Shown here: positions 25,040-38,037 of the stretch, one piece after another
Position numbering within the stretch: position 1 is the first letter of the stretch
How the letters are laid out: each line of letters begins with the position of its first letter
Assembly: GCA_947462335.1 (NCBI GenBank)
Contig: OX381704.1
Coordinates: 24,637,955 to 24,701,954, forward strand
DNA: 64,000 nt
Direction of reading: 5' to 3'
Source of the DNA: Harmothoe impar
Lineage: Eukaryota; Annelida; Polychaeta; Phyllodocida; Polynoidae
Notes under the pieces: model-generated
What the model was told of the DNA's origin: nothing
Database searches by the model: none
Seen by the model: the letters and a program-made list of their open reading frames with translations, nothing else
Translations under genes and position numbers: made by a program

Positions 25040-26573
25040 GGCCTATGACCTTAATTCCCCCTTAAAATTGAACGCAAATAAATCAGATTCTTTCATGGTA
25101 ACCCAATGATAGACTTGATGAGGTTTTGGTACTTGATCCATGCTTAGGGGAGTGATGCATAAAATAGGGGGATTGCAGTTAAGGCAAAACGGCAAAAGCC
25201 CTTTTTGTAACAAACCTCTCCAAGCAGTAAAGATGAATTGACAAGGGAAGCAGACAGCCAATGTTCAGTCGGCATGTTGGACAAAACTATAGTGCACTGT
25301 TAGGGTTATCAGATGGTTTACCATGCACAAAGATTATTCATTCTAATATGTTTATTCAGCTTCAAAACCTCAACCTTCAAGGACATCTAGGTTTAGGGCT
25401 TATCTCTCTTGATTATAAGGTCATGTATTCACTGACTACAGCTCATATTAGTCCCAAATATGATTATTAGTGAAAATGAGTTCTTACTATTGAAGCATTT
25501 TCCGATATATGATGTTTGCAAATACCTAAATAAAAATACTTACTTGACTTCCTTACTCCAATTGGGAATTTGAATGATTTCAATATATCGGACACTTGGA
25601 AAATAGAAAATATAAAGACATAACAAATTATGTATGGTGGGCATGGGGACCTTAGGAATCCAATTCAACCTGCTTTGAAGCTTCGCATATACGCTGCTGG
25701 ATCCTCAGATTATACACAAAGGTAACACTTGAATCCCTTGAGGCAATGCTCAGTCTATCTTCAAAAGTGCACTAAGTAGGATCCATAGACCTCCATGTCC
25801 TCATCCTGTGATGATATACAGCTGCTACTGCTGCTTATTGCATCACCCAGACCAATGACATTAGGCTTAATAAAGAGGTCTGGTCCAACTGTGTCCTGCT
25901 CACTTATTCACAGATAGCAGAGTGGGCATTACAAGGTTAGATGGGTGTGATATTGGATGGGTCTTGTCACTTACATAGCCTATATCCAGATATGGGCAGA
26001 TCTTGTGAACAGATTAAGCAAAGACAGGTTTTGTTATGACCAGGAAGCTGTCACACAGGAAGCAGTAGGATGTCCCACTGGTAAGCACACCTTGTAACAA
26101 AGGGGAGCTCCTGGTAATATTAAACTGCACTACCGAAGACAAAAGAAGTAATACAGTAAACATGGTAGTTGAGCACACTAGGAGACGCACTATGTTGGTA
26201 AACAATAAGAGGAGCGACCCCTAGAAGGTGCAGAAGGTAACCCCACTACTGGCTAATACTGATATAAGACCTTATAATTATGTTCCATAAATATCGACTT
26301 TTTGCCTTCACTATGTACTGGCTCTCAATGAAATTATGATTTTATCAAATATCTTTGCAGTTTTTACATAGGCAAATAAGAATGGTGTGGCTTTTCTGCT
26401 CATGCATGCTTGAAATGAAACCCAAATAAATCAGATTCTTAAAGGGTAACCCAATGGTGATTGGAGAGCATATAAAATTGCTGTCAGCATAACCCATCTT
26501 TCAGTGAATTGCTCAGACCAGTAATCATGAATCAGGTGGTAGGGTTGACAAGACAGGCAGATAAGCTACTTCA

Positions 26574-26790
26574 ACCCTTTAAGGGCAGCATGGTGCCTTA
26601 AAGCGACCTTTATCGTCATGGTGCACCAACAGCGTCAACAAGTAATTCGCCAGCCAGCACTGTATAGGTGCATGATGCAGACCCTTTTGGAGTGTGCCAT
26701 CCCATCGGGACCATCAATGCACACTGGAAACTTACTCACCAGGGCCGCATTCATGCATCATGAGGACAAAGTGTATACCACTTTGTATTC
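26574..26790. mobile_element. TTAA MITE, diverged copy
   Basis: CAACCCTTTAAGGGCAGC at left, internal TATCGTCATGGTGCACCAAC and ACTCACCAGGGCCGCATTC; the right end is degraded. Confidence 0.6.
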
Positions 26791-27329
26791 GTTAAGGGCT
26801 TATGTGAGCTGCTCAGATAAGTAGAGATGACTGAGCTGGTGAGGTTGACATGGCAGAAAGATAAGGTTCCTTCCGAGTGGCCCATCAGCACATGGGACCA
26901 AACCCTAGTGCACTAAAGAGATTCTCTGGGTCATCAGGCAGTCTAATGTGTCATCCCTTAGTGTCAATGTTTTCAGGTAACTACCTCTGATGGACTCATA
27001 GTAGTTCATTCTCACCAGATTCTGAACATTAAAGCAAAAATTCTTTCCCTCCTCAGATATACTAAGTGTTGCTCATATATTCAAGTTTGAGTGATCTGTG
27101 ATGGTATTAATATAAAGAATATTGTCCCAAGCAGGTAAGATCATTCAATACACCCATTAGAATCAGTTTTATGGAGTAATCGTACAAATACCAATACAAA
27201 TGGGTCCTTACTGGGTTTTTTTTTACCTACCTTTAGCTCAGCAGACACTCAAAATAATGAAGCCCTACATTGGCTTACCCTGCTTTTACATCATCATTAA
27301 ATGGTTGATATGTGCCACACAGACTGGCA

Positions 27330-27513
27330 GATATCAACCATTTAAGAAAAGCATAATGCTAAGTGTTTTACTATGCCCATCGTCGCCATGATGTATTGTA
27401 GCATTTATACTTCAAGCTGACCCAAAGGGTGGACATAATGCAAAAATACAGTGCCAGTTAGTTACTCAACAAAAAAAATGCCCTTTAGCAACAAGCCATT
27501 GTTAAGGGGTTAA
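27330..27513. mobile_element. TTAA MITE, eroded copy
   Basis: CAACCATTTAAGAAAAGCATAA at left and GTTAAGGGGTTAA at right; the inner hairpins are mostly lost. Confidence 0.5.
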
Positions 27514-29249
27514 GTGTGCCCTAATTGAGATGTGGAAAGAGGGCTTCTGGAATAATCCATTAGGCTGTCCTTTGTCTGCTGAGAGCCCTGCTGGACTGCT
27601 GTAAAACCATCAGCCCCTCCTGTGCCCATTAGCTTATAACTACTCTTTAGGATGTGGCAGAGAATGCATTTGTCTCCCACCCATTCGGTTGTTGCGCCCT
27701 TCCCATTCAATAGCAAATGTATTGTCTTAATAGGGCCGGCTGTTCTTTGCTTCATTACAGTCTCAATATGCATTTCTACAGTGGCTACCATTATGGGTGT
27801 AATCAGACTGCCACCCTCAGCAGTATTGTGTTGGGAGATGGCGCCATCTGAGGCATCCCTCTCTGTACAGATACTGCCAACATAAGCTCAGTAACTCATG
27901 TAATATTAAATTAAAGCAACTGGGTTTGACTTGAGATCAAGAATGTGTTAGGGGAATAACTCCTATGCCACAGATTTGGACACCTCATACAGAGAGAAGA
28001 TTCCTCTGGTGATCTCTGCCTTAGAATGACCCGGTAGTTCCACCAAACAGTGCTGGGTAATTGGTGTTTCGACAGAATGATGTGAGTAATCAGGCAGCAC
28101 CATGCTAAGCTCTCATCTGTCTTAATTATCAAGGTACTGTTGGAGTATGATAAGGTCACCTTCATGCTTTAATCACATATGGACATTGCTGCACTGTGCA
28201 GTATCAAGAAGGCCTTTTTATCCTAACAATCCCCTCCCCAAAAAAACACCAAAAAAAAACATAAAAATAAAGTAATCAGAGTCCAGACAGTGTTTCTATA
28301 TGGTATATCCTAAGAGACACAGCAGACTGACCCCTATACTAACTCATCTAACCCTGCCCATTTCCAGGAAAGGCACGTATTGAGCTCAGGTTTTCTTTGT
28401 CCAGAAAGCCTTACTTTCCCTGACAATACCATATAAAAAATAGAATCCATATGCTGGATCTGGGTTTCCATATGGTTTGTCCTGAGCCATCCAGTTGACT
28501 GACCCTATACATGTACTACCTCATCTAACCCTGCAATTATGTTGCTGAGATACTACCCATTAGCAGGTAATGCAGGTATGGAGCCCATATTATATTCATC
28601 ATGGTCTTGGCGCTCTTCATAATGCTAAGACTAAAAATAGAATCCATACTAGGTTTCCACATAGCATATATCTGAAAGGTACCCTAAGCCAACCCTGTAT
28701 TATGTCGTTTTTACTGTTTGTAAGCACTGCTAGGATTATGTATAAAGGTCTATTTATTCAGGTGGTAGGGTCGCTGATTCTGGGAGCGGGTGATGTGACT
28801 GTGATAGTGGGCAGTGGGCCTGCAGTAAGGATGGATGCAACATGAAAGATAAAAGCATCTCGCTGTGTTCCTTTCACAGTAGCCCTGGGCACCTAGATGC
28901 TGATAGCAGAGCCCCCCCCCCACCTTTCAGGCATTGTAAAAGACATCAGTAATCCTAGAGCTCTGCTTTTGTATCAGAGGGTTAGGTACTCGGTGGGTAG
29001 AGAAAGATGATAGACCTCATGAAATGATTCCTGCAGGAATCACATTCAAAGGGATGAAGCTGTTGTATTTTGCCTATTTTACTGCTGTATCACATTCCGT
29101 CACATTCCAGGTTTTAGAGGAGGGCACTGCAAATTAGAAATGTTGATGTAGCACTCCACGAATCTCATTTCCCTAACAGCCTGATGAAGAAAGGAGCTTA
29201 TAAAATAGGAAACAGGTATTTGGACAGGAATTTGAAAGAAAAAGGAGAA

Positions 29250-29402
29250 GAAACAAGAGCTGTTTTGTCTTTCCTCTTGTTACAAGCAGCACAGATGACT
29301 GTAGCAGTGTTAATCGTATTAGAGTATCAGAGTAGCAGCTGCAGAAGCAGCTCAGAGCTGCTCACAGTGCAGCACTACTGCAGCAGCTATGTATATGCAC
29401 TA
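29250..29402. repeat. conserved island of the duplication, copy 1
   Basis: About 130 bp (29262-29390) is nearly identical to 33583-33712, with only a handful of differences, whereas the surrounding duplication is much more diverged. It is dense in CAGCTG/GCAGC motifs and contains a palindrome around GAGCAGCTCAGAGCTGCTC. Both copies are also open in one frame (LLLQAAQMTVAVLIVLEYQ) but without a matching start or stop context. Confidence 0.6.
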
Positions 29403-29592
29403 ACCCTTTAAAGACAGCTATAGCCATCAATTGTTTTCACGATGCAGCGCTGGCTGTGCACAATGCCGAATCTTCGCGAGTGCATCAACCCCTTATACAC
29501 CCTGATACAGGAATCCAGCAAAACTGTAGGTCATCCATGTGATATTTGTGCCAAAATTGGATTAAGCACAATGCTGCCCTTAAAGGAATAGC
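29400..29592. mobile_element. TTAA MITE, eroded copy
   Basis: CTAACCCTTTAAAGACAGC at left, TGCCCTTAAAGG at right. It abuts the conserved island exactly as the relative at 33720 does in copy 2. Confidence 0.55.
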
Positions 29593-32500
29593 TCTGACAT
29601 ATAATTGTACCCACAGGGCATGTATGGGATAGGCTCATTCTCTGTAAGAAAACAGTTAACTGTTCCCTTTGTCAAGGCCAAAGTTTACATGAGACCTTGA
29701 TGCATGAGTCTGTGAGGTTCATGTTAACATTTAGTAATTGCCATTGTGCAAATGAATTCCTAAGATTTATGCAGCGTTGGAAGGGAATGGGAAATCTCAC
29801 GTTGCTTTGCTTGACAAGCATTTCATCACTAAGAATTCTTGAATACACAATTTTTCATTAGAATCAGCCCAGTTTGTATGACAATAAATGAATGAGTAAA
29901 TGGGACTAAGTACATGCATGTCCTTGGATGGAAAAGATTCCTCATATCACATTGTACACACAGGTCACATTTTGCTGTGTGGCTATTTAGTCTGGTAGCC
30001 CTGACGAGTAAATTTGTCAGGCGCTGCATTCATCTCTCGTTGAAGTGTAGGGAATAGCATATTAAAGCACTACACAGGTTAATAAATAGCTGAGCAGCCT
30101 CTGCACTGCCCTGTGTCAGCAGCAGGCCCTGACACTGGGTGAACTGCTCGTCACACAGAGCTGAAGGTCAGATCTCTGAGTTGCTGATGGCCTTTCAGTG
30201 TTACCTGGCATCTAAGTAGTGGATGGGGATAGGGTCGAAACTGGTAACGCCTGGTAGTGGACCCCCTTTAACCTCTCACTAACAGCTCATGTTGTTAGGG
30301 GAACCCTGGGTCTGTTTTACTTGTTGCTATGTGCAATCTCAGGAAATTGAGTGATTGCATTTCAGGCACAACAGCAGAATCCCTTTTTGTAACAAGCTTC
30401 TCAGAGCAGTAATGATGACTTGACAAGGTAAGAAGACAGCCTAAGTTCTGTCACCATAATGTCACATTGGCATATTGGTCAAAACCCTAGTGCACTAAAA
30501 AGATTGTCAGAGGCATCTGGAGAAGTCAAGATGACAAGCTTATTCATGGTATGATGTTTGGTCAGCCTCAGAACATCAACTCTAAGTCTAGAGCATATCT
30601 CTTTGGATTGATTATAAAGTCATGAATGCGCTCAGTACAGCGTGGAATAAGGATGCAATCCAACATGCTTTTTTGGTTTCCTAGCTTCAGATTATGAGTA
30701 TTCCTTTTAGACATCAAGCTTTGCATTAGTTGATACCTCAGATTATACACAAAGGTAACACTTGAGTCCCTGGAGGCAGCAATGAACTGTGCATAAGTAG
30801 GATCCATAGACTTCCAAGTCCTCAACCTGCCACTCAACCTGCGATGATATACAGCTGCTGCTGCTTATTGCTTTTCCAAGGCCAATGAGATTATGCCTAA
30901 TAAAGAGCTGTGGTCCAATTTAGTTGTGCTTACTATTCGGCAGACACCTGAGGGGCTAGTTTTCCTGTCAGAGTGGTATTCAGATACTAGAGTGGGCATA
31001 GCAAGTTGAGGTGGGTGCAATACTCGATAAGTCATGTCACTCACATAGACTGTACCTAAAAATGTGAACAGATGAAGTCATAGACAGATTTATTTATGGC
31101 CAGGAAGCTATCACACAGGAAGGAGCAGGGTGTCTCGGTGATATGCAAACCCTCTAACAAAGGAAAGGTGATGGTAACTTGCTGGCATCAATGCCAGGGT
31201 TGCATAAATGCATCATAACAACAAAGTGCAAAGCACATCAACGCGCTAAGTATATATGTTAAAGGATGAGCTGCTCAGAGCAGTAAATGTGACTCAGGTG
31301 GTGAGGTTGACAAGGTAGGAAGATAAGGATCCTTCTGAGTGGCCCAACAGCACAAGGGACCATACCCTAGTGCTCTAAAGGAAGCTAAGGGTCATCAGGC
31401 AGTCTAATGTGTCATCCTTTAGTGTCAATGTTTTATGCCAGCCAGCTGTGAGGGTCCTAAAGTTCCTATCTAAATTCTCAACAGCATCTGAACAGAAGAC
31501 TGATTATCAGATATGCGAAGAAAACTTGTCATTATTGGCCTCTATTTAAGCTTAGAGATCGAGAGACCTATGGTAGAATAAATATAAGATTTACACCACA
31601 TATTGACAAAATTTCATTGCAGCATATCTAGATTTTTATCTACCTCAGAATATATATTGACCCAGGCTAGTAAGGTTCATACCAAATCAAGTCCAATTAG
31701 AAACAGTTCAATGGACTTAGGAAGGCAGACTGCTTGATGTCCTGTACCCTTAGCGTCATAATGGAGTGCTGCCTTCATAGTCATGACTGTATAATGCAAA
31801 TATTATGCACGATTGAGTTACTCCAAAAACATATTTCCCTATAACAACATGCTGCTATTAAAGCTTAAAGTGTTCCCTAATTGAGATATGGAAAGAGGGT
31901 TTCTTGAACAATCCATTAGGGTGTCCCCTATCTGGTGAAACCTGCTTAACTGAAAACCGCAATCAACTCCTGCTGTGCCCATTGTCGTATAGATACATTA
32001 GCTCAGTAACTCATGTTTATAATTCATGCAACTGTGCTTGAGTTTAGACCAAGAATGAGTTAGGAGAGTGACAGATTTGGACCCCTCATACAGAGAGAAA
32101 ATTCCTCTGGTGATCTCTACCTCAGAATGTCTCAGCAGATGCAGCGAACAATGCTGGATAATTGGTGTTCTGACAGAATGATGTGAGTAATCAGGCAGTA
32201 CCACGATAAGTCCTCATCCGTCTAAATTATCAAGGCACTGTGGGACTATGATAAGGTCACCTACATGCTTTAATCACACAGGGATATTGCTGCACTGTGC
32301 AGTATTATGAAGGCCCTGCTATTCTTATCAACGCCTCCGAAAATAGAATCCATACTGGGTTTCTATATGGCATATATCCTGAGGGACATGGCGGACTGAA
32401 CCCTATACTATCTGATCCTACCCTGCAATATGAGGCATATTTGCAGATAATGAAGGAATTGAGCTCAGGCTTCTTTGTCCAGAAGGCCTTGCTATCCCAT

Positions 32501-32711
32501 ATGGTATATCCTGAGGGATCCAGTGGACTGAACCCTATGCAGTCATGTACTACCTGGCAATGTCATAAAACTGGTGCACAGCCACCGGCCAGACCAATAT
32601 GTTGCTGACATATTTTCAGGTTGTGCAATTTTTTATAGAGCTCAAGTTATATTTATCATGGTCCTGACATTCTTTATAATGCTAAGACTATGAAGAGAAT
32701 TCATACAAGGC

Positions 32712-32898
32712 GTACCGTATTCGACGTAATAAGCGCACAGTGCGCTTTAAAAATTGTTATGGACACCTTTTAGTACTTAAGAGTTTAATTGGGGTCAAAA
32801 ATTGAAATATCTTTGGTTATTTCTAGTATAAGAATCTGCCAAAAACAGGGGGTGTGCGCTTATTAGGGGGTGTGCGCTTATTACGTCGAATACGGTAC
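32712..32898. mobile_element. CGTAATAAGCGC-terminus MITE
   Basis: A perfect 28-bp terminal inverted repeat (begins GTACCGTATTCGACG, inner part TAATAAGCGCACA) bounds 187 bp. Comparison with duplication copy 1 (near 28655) shows the empty site. A short tail with AATAAA and nine A residues (32918-32938) lies between the element and resumed homology. Confidence 0.8.
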
Positions 32899-33572
32899 AC
32901 CTTTTTCAAGCAATAAAGTTTAAATTTGTTAAAAAAAAAGGTTTCCAATTACTATTACTGGACGAAACCCCAACTCTGTATCATTTTGCTGAGATATACA
33001 CCATTTGAAGGCACTGCAAGTATAGAGGCTCAGGATCTATTTATCATAGTTGTGCGGAGTGGGTGATGTATGTGGATGAAGTAAAGGTCTGTACTGTGAA
33101 GGTGGACATGGGGCCTGCAGTAAGGACAGAAGCCGGATGAATGGTAAAAGGACCTCGCTGTGTTCCTTTCAAGGTAGCCCTGGGCACCTAGATGCTGATA
33201 GGCGAGCACACTCAGGCATTATAAAAGACATCAGTAATCCTAGAGCAGTGTTTGGTTATGAGAGGAGATAGAGTGCTGTGGGTTGGCGAAATAATGAGAC
33301 TGAAGGGTGAGCAATTTTAGCGTTCAGTATCTCCAAATCAGTGAAGAAAGATGATAGACCTTATCGAATGATTCCTGACTCTGGGAATCACATTCAATGG
33401 GATGAAGCTGTTGTATTGTGATTGCAATGTATGTTCCATTCAGTCCCATTCCAGGTTTTAAGGGAGAGCACTGCAGACTCAAAATGTCGCTGTACCCCTT
33501 TAGAAATCTCATTTCCCTAACAGCATGTTGAAAAAAGCAGCATACAAAGTAAAGTTAAGAGAAAAGGGAGAA

Positions 33573-33722
33573 GAAACAGAAGCTGTGTTGTTTCTCCTCT
33601 TGTTACAAGCAGCACAGATGACTGTAGCAGTGTTAATCGTATTAGAGTATCAGAGTAGCAGCTGCAGGAGCAGCTCGGAGCTGCTCACAGTGCAGCACTA
33701 CTGCAGCAGCTGTATACACTAA
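33573..33722. repeat. conserved island of the duplication, copy 2
   Basis: Partner of 29250-29402: CTTGTTACAAGCAGCACAGA, GACTGTAGCAGTGTTAATCG and the GAGCAGCTCGGAGCTGCTC palindrome are all retained. Confidence 0.6.
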
Positions 33723-33930
33723 CCCTTCACAGATGGCATCACACCTCAAGGCTTTATGTTCATATGTTTTCATGATGCACCAATGCAGCATTGACAGCGC
33801 ATTATGACAAGCCTTCAGCAGTGTATCAACCCTGTTGCTGCTGCAGGAACTATGTAAATTACAGAGCTACATCCATGTAATATGCCCACAATATAATGCA
33901 TTGAAGCATGTTGCTGTGGCGAAAGCATTT
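33720..33930. mobile_element. TTAA MITE, eroded copy
   Basis: CTAACCCTTCACAGATGGC at left, TTTTCATGATGCACCAATGCAG inside; the right part is hard to bound. Confidence 0.5.
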
Positions 33931-34739
33931 GGTATGATATATAATTGTAACCGAAGAGCATGAACAGGATTAATGTTCCGTACACAAAACTGTTCACTTT
34001 GTCAAGGCCGATGCTGAAATGAAACCATGTCATGTTTATGAGGCCTATGAGTCCATGAGGTTCACATTAACGTTGGGAACTGCCATTGTGCAAATAGAAA
34101 TCTGAAAGTTATTTTCAGCATTTTGGCCTCGATTGAAGCATTCTTTGCTTACTGGTTGTGGAATGAGACTAGCTTTTTCATCACTAAGAGTATATGAATG
34201 ACAATTGATGAACGGTGGCCACATTTGAATGGAGATATTCCTGATATCAGAACGTTCTGTGAACTCTTCATAATCTTTGCAGCATATTACATTGTACACG
34301 TGGGTAACATTTTTCAATGTTTTTCAATAGCAACTAGATTCATCAGGGTTGCTTTTCGGCATCTCAACGACCGAGGGCGTAGCGAATTGAAGCATTGCAC
34401 TGCCCTGTGTCAGCAGCAGGCCTTGACACTGGGTGAGCTGCTCATCACACAGGGTTAAAGGTTAAGTGTCTGAGCTACTGATGGCCTTTCACTGTTGCTT
34501 GGCATCTCAGAAGTGTAAAAGTGGATGTGCCTTGGTCTATACACAGGCCAACTTCTGACAACTGGTAGGTTGAACCAGTTACTGAGCAACTCACCCTTAG
34601 CCTCCTACTCATCCACAGTTGACATTACGAGAGGTTCCCTGAGTCTGTTTGACTTGTTGCTCTGCAGCTCTGTACTATCTCAGTAAGAACTGTTCATTTT
34701 GCGACGGTTGCTGCATCTGACCACATAGAACCATTTACT

Positions 34740-35092
34740 ACTTCATACTCAAGCCGCTTCATGCATCCCTGAAGTGAAATAACTCGCCTTACCGAGTAAC
34801 TTACCAATACTACATATGCTCGATATAAACCTGGAGGATCTTGTACCAATGCAGTGCTCTATGAGTCTATGACTACAGTCGGCCCTCACTTCCCCGAATT
34901 TGGAAAATGTCTGAGGAAGCGAATTATCCGAGGAATTTAGTCCAAATGTAATGGAACATTTAAGGGCAGTTGCCAGGCAATGGTCTGGAGAAGTGAGGGA
35001 TCCAAGGTAGTAAATGTTCGAGGTAATGAGGGTCGACTGTACTACAATTGGACACGAAGCTTGAGGCATCATGTAGCCCTTAAAGGGTTAAA
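34740..35092. mobile_element. TTAA MITE split by a pogo-like element
   Basis: The right end GCATCATGTAGCCCTTAAAGGGTTAA is clear at 35065-35092. Family-like segments (ACTCGCCTTACCGAGTAAC) occur at 34785-34805. The interior is interrupted at 34876-35039. Confidence 0.5.
34876..35039. mobile_element. Tc1/mariner-pogo-like MITE
   Basis: Starts CAGTCGGCCCTCACTTCC and ends in the inverse of CAGTCGACCCTCATTACC, with TA on both sides (34874-34875, 35040-35041). Inner pairs such as CCCGAATTTGGAAAATG continue the foldback. CAGT termini with a TA duplication fit pogo/Tigger-type MITEs. Confidence 0.7.
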
Positions 35093-35335
35093 TTAAGGCC
35101 TTGTATGCAGTCACTGACTAAGAAGTGTGTGTGTATGGGAGGCTGGTTAGTGGGTGGGTGGGGGGGGGGGGGGTTGTTAAGGAGTGTCGTAAGGAGGTGC
35201 CTTGTGGACTCTGCTGTCCCAGATGTGTTTGGAGGCGTGTACCAGCAGCCTTTGTTGGGTGGCTGTGTTAGTACTACAGTGTGTGCTGCTGTGGTCGTGA
35301 TTGCTGATGTAGTGCACTGCTGTCTCACTCTGCAG

Positions 35336-35394
35336 CCTCTGCACACCCTGCAGGAGCATGGCGATGGGGCCTCCGCTCTCTCCAGTATCAACGG
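35336..35394 (+). other. candidate small exon (weak)
   Basis: A good acceptor-like tract (CTGTCTCACTCTGCAG) is followed by a GC-rich 59-bp segment and a GTATCT donor-like site. Phase 0 reading gives LQEHGDGASALSSING. Phase 0 entry would be compatible with the exon ending at 168. There is no homology evidence. Confidence 0.2.
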
Positions 35395-35399
35395 GTATC

Positions 35400-36684
35400 T
35401 CATCTCTGCCCCAACCTGGAAAGATTTTCTACAATTGTATTATCTCGCAAATAATTTTATCTTAGTTGTCAAAATTGCCTGTCACAGTCATAACTCACCC
35501 CCGCCCCAACCTCATGTCCCCAACCTGGGACATTTCCATAGAAATAAAGGTGGGAAAACAGGTATAATCTTCTGCTTTCCTACACCGCATTATACACGGT
35601 GTCTGCCGACACGCAATACATCCTAAAATATGTTCAGTCTTTTCCACGTAAGTTCATGGTCGACAAATCTGTAACTTGCAGATTTATTTTTGTTTACATC
35701 TCTATTCAAATTGCCTGTTAGTTTAATCTGATATAGTTTAAATATTCCCATCAAAATGGGCAAAGACCAAATTGTGCTAAGATAGGTTGTTGCAGAGATT
35801 GAGTAAATGGCTAGAGCGAAATATCTGCTTCCTGGAGATTGGTGCCTCCTTGGGTGGTGTGTGTGTGGTTTGAGAGAGGGGGTGGCACTCACTGTCAGTG
35901 TAAATTCCGCATGGCAAATACAAGGTGCTGGCAATGTCATACACTTGATGCACAGCCACAGCTAGACCAACTCTGTCAGCATTGTCCTGGAGGAAAACCA
36001 TCTCTTCCCTCATACCAAACCAGCAGCAACATCTACACATATGTGTTATGTTTGTAGGGAAAGATATTCAGAAACATGCAGAGATAAGATGCATATTGAG
36101 GTGTAAACGTGTGATAACCCTGCAAATATGCATTCATTTACTTATTGTGTAGTTATTTCCTAAAGAAGCTTTCAGAACTTTTAACGCAAGTACATGTAAA
36201 TGTGCTAACGTTAAGTGATAAGGAATGCAGAAGATCAGGCATGACTACCGCCTCCTCCCATGAGGCAACCGAGCTTGGATCCATCAAAACCTTAATTTTG
36301 GGCACATATGGTGGATTGCCATTTACCCTTACGCTATACGTGTACACTGTATCTCCATCATGGCAGATTCCTTGAAAGATTTCAATACTATTACAGATAT
36401 TGCAAAAAGAAAACAGCACAAATCCATTCTAACACAACGCTGGGCTGGGTATAGCCTGTTCAGTAATCTGTAGGCAATACCCAGTACTGCCCTAATGGGA
36501 ACATGGCCGTCAGATGACTTCCGGGAGCACTTCCTACCAGCCCCTGTCATACACTATTTACCACCCTGCCCCCTGTCGGCGTGCGGTGACATCACTACGG
36601 GCCCTGTCAGGTCTGCTGACAGCAAATTTACTGTGATGCAAAATCACTTTCCATTCACAATCCGATGTAAAATATAACTCGTAC
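35400..36684. other. non-coding stretch
   Basis: No supported gene. The 173-codon ORF spanning 35105-35626 runs through a poly-G tract and a candidate intron boundary and is not convincing. Confidence 0.45.
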
Positions 36685-37891
36685 TAGGGTAGGTTCACCC
36701 TGAGTCAAACTCATACCTTGAGTCAACCACTTTTGACATGAAATTACAAGTTCAGTATGCATCTGGTGACAATAAACTCCCACTGATTTAAGAATTGAAG
36801 TGTTTTCCAAATATAAACTGCACATTGCATCTGCATCATCACTCTTTTTCATACTGTAAAATCAGTCAGAAGTACCCCTGTTTGACCTGTTTTGACAAAC
36901 AGAGAATGAAAATCTCTCCACTGTTCATACTCTTTGGTAGTTGATTTGAAGTATCTGTCCTTTTCATACACAGTGTGGATTGGTTTTGTGAGCTGCATAT
37001 GTATCTAGATTACACAAATCATGAATTCATTGAGCAAAATTAATTTCTTAAGTTTTATTTAGGACCGATTTCATAAGGCATACCCATTTCACCTTAAGTC
37101 AGCCACGAATTCACCCTAAGTCAGCCACCTCATACCCTAAGTCAACCATGGGATTTTGTTCTCTGGAATCCCCCCTGGAATTTTCTCACCCTGATTTTTT
37201 TGTCTAAGAACTCTCCCCCTACCCTTGTGAATACCTCCTCCTCCCAGAATACTCTTCTACTAGAGGGTTAAGGATAGCAGGCCTACTTGTATAGTGTATA
37301 GAGGGCAAGGGTGAAACACAAAAAGAGGTGGGAAAAGGGGGTGAGGGGTCAGATCCCCCGATATATTCAATAGAACCCCATACTGCATGTCTTTAATGTT
37401 ATATTTAGTCCTCATTGCTCATAAAAGTAATATTTACTTGTATTGATAGCTCATAATGCAGCTGTATTCACCTAAGGTACAGTACTGACTTTATCTTGAT
37501 TATTCCATATTCAATCAATTTTTTTCTTCTCTATTGTTAGTTGTAACATATTGATATATGATGCATGCATTCATGTCAGCCAATCCAATCAGGAAATTAC
37601 TGGTTTATTCCACATATTCTGGTCGTTGTTATATGGCTGACTCAAGGTGCATTTTGGCTGACTTAGGGTGAAAAGAGGCAATTCTGAATACTCTGATAAA
37701 TCATGGAATTACATACTGTAAATTGATATATGGCATTGTAAGACATCATGAATGTTATTCTCCGGAGCAATACCTAAACTTTGGTTCAATTCTGAAGGAT
37801 ATGCACAAAAATCTCTAGGGGCAATTAGACCTGAAAGGTAGCTCATGAAAAAACATGGATCGGACCGGTTGAAAGTGGTGAACCTACCCTA
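36685..37891. mobile_element. 1.2-kb DNA transposon-like element with clustered subterminal repeats
   Basis: Inverted ends TAGGGTAGGTTCACC (36685-36699) and GGTGAACCTACCCTA (37877-37891). Inside the left part are direct copies of CCTAAGTCAGCCA/CTGAGTCAA; inside the right part the inverse (TGGCTGACTTAGGGTG) appears. Such subterminal arrays are typical transposase-binding sites. No transposase ORF was found. Confidence 0.65.
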
Positions 37892-37998
37892 TTGCCTCTG
37901 CAGTATTGGATTTGAACCAGAAGGACTCCTGTAAGGCAAAGATTAAAACATATATGGATGGGTAACAGTGCTGCACCATGTATTTCGGTTTTGTGCCT

Positions 37999-38037
37999 GT
38001 GGGGGGGGGGGGGGGCTAAGAGGGGTGGGGGGGGGGC
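37999..38037. repeat. interrupted poly-G tract
   Basis: Two long G runs separated by CTAAGAGGGGT. Confidence 0.9.

Larger units (their letters stand above)
25040..30310. repeat. large duplication unit, copy 1
   Basis: Long collinear similarity to 30320-34700. Matched anchors: 25706/30733, 26810/31270, 27515/31875, 28190/32290, 29262/33583 and 30102/34393. The offset falls from about 5.3 to 4.1-4.3 kb, so each copy has gained or lost inserts. Similarity is patchy, indicating an old tandem duplication. TTAA MITE copies sit within it at 26574-26790, 27330-27513 and 29400-29592. Confidence 0.75.
30320..34700. repeat. large duplication unit, copy 2
   Basis: Collinear with 25040-30310. Shared blocks include AGTGGCCCAACAGCACA, TCATCAGGCAGTCTAATGTG, CCCTAATTGAGATATGG, CCCTGGGCACCTAGATGCTG and CTGTGTCAGCAGCAGGCC. 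It carries an insertion at about 32710-32938 that copy 1 lacks. Confidence 0.75.

Noticed and set aside
35105..35626. 173-codon plus-strand ORF
   Set aside because: It begins in a poly-G tract and has no domain; only the short 35336-35394 segment has exon-like borders.
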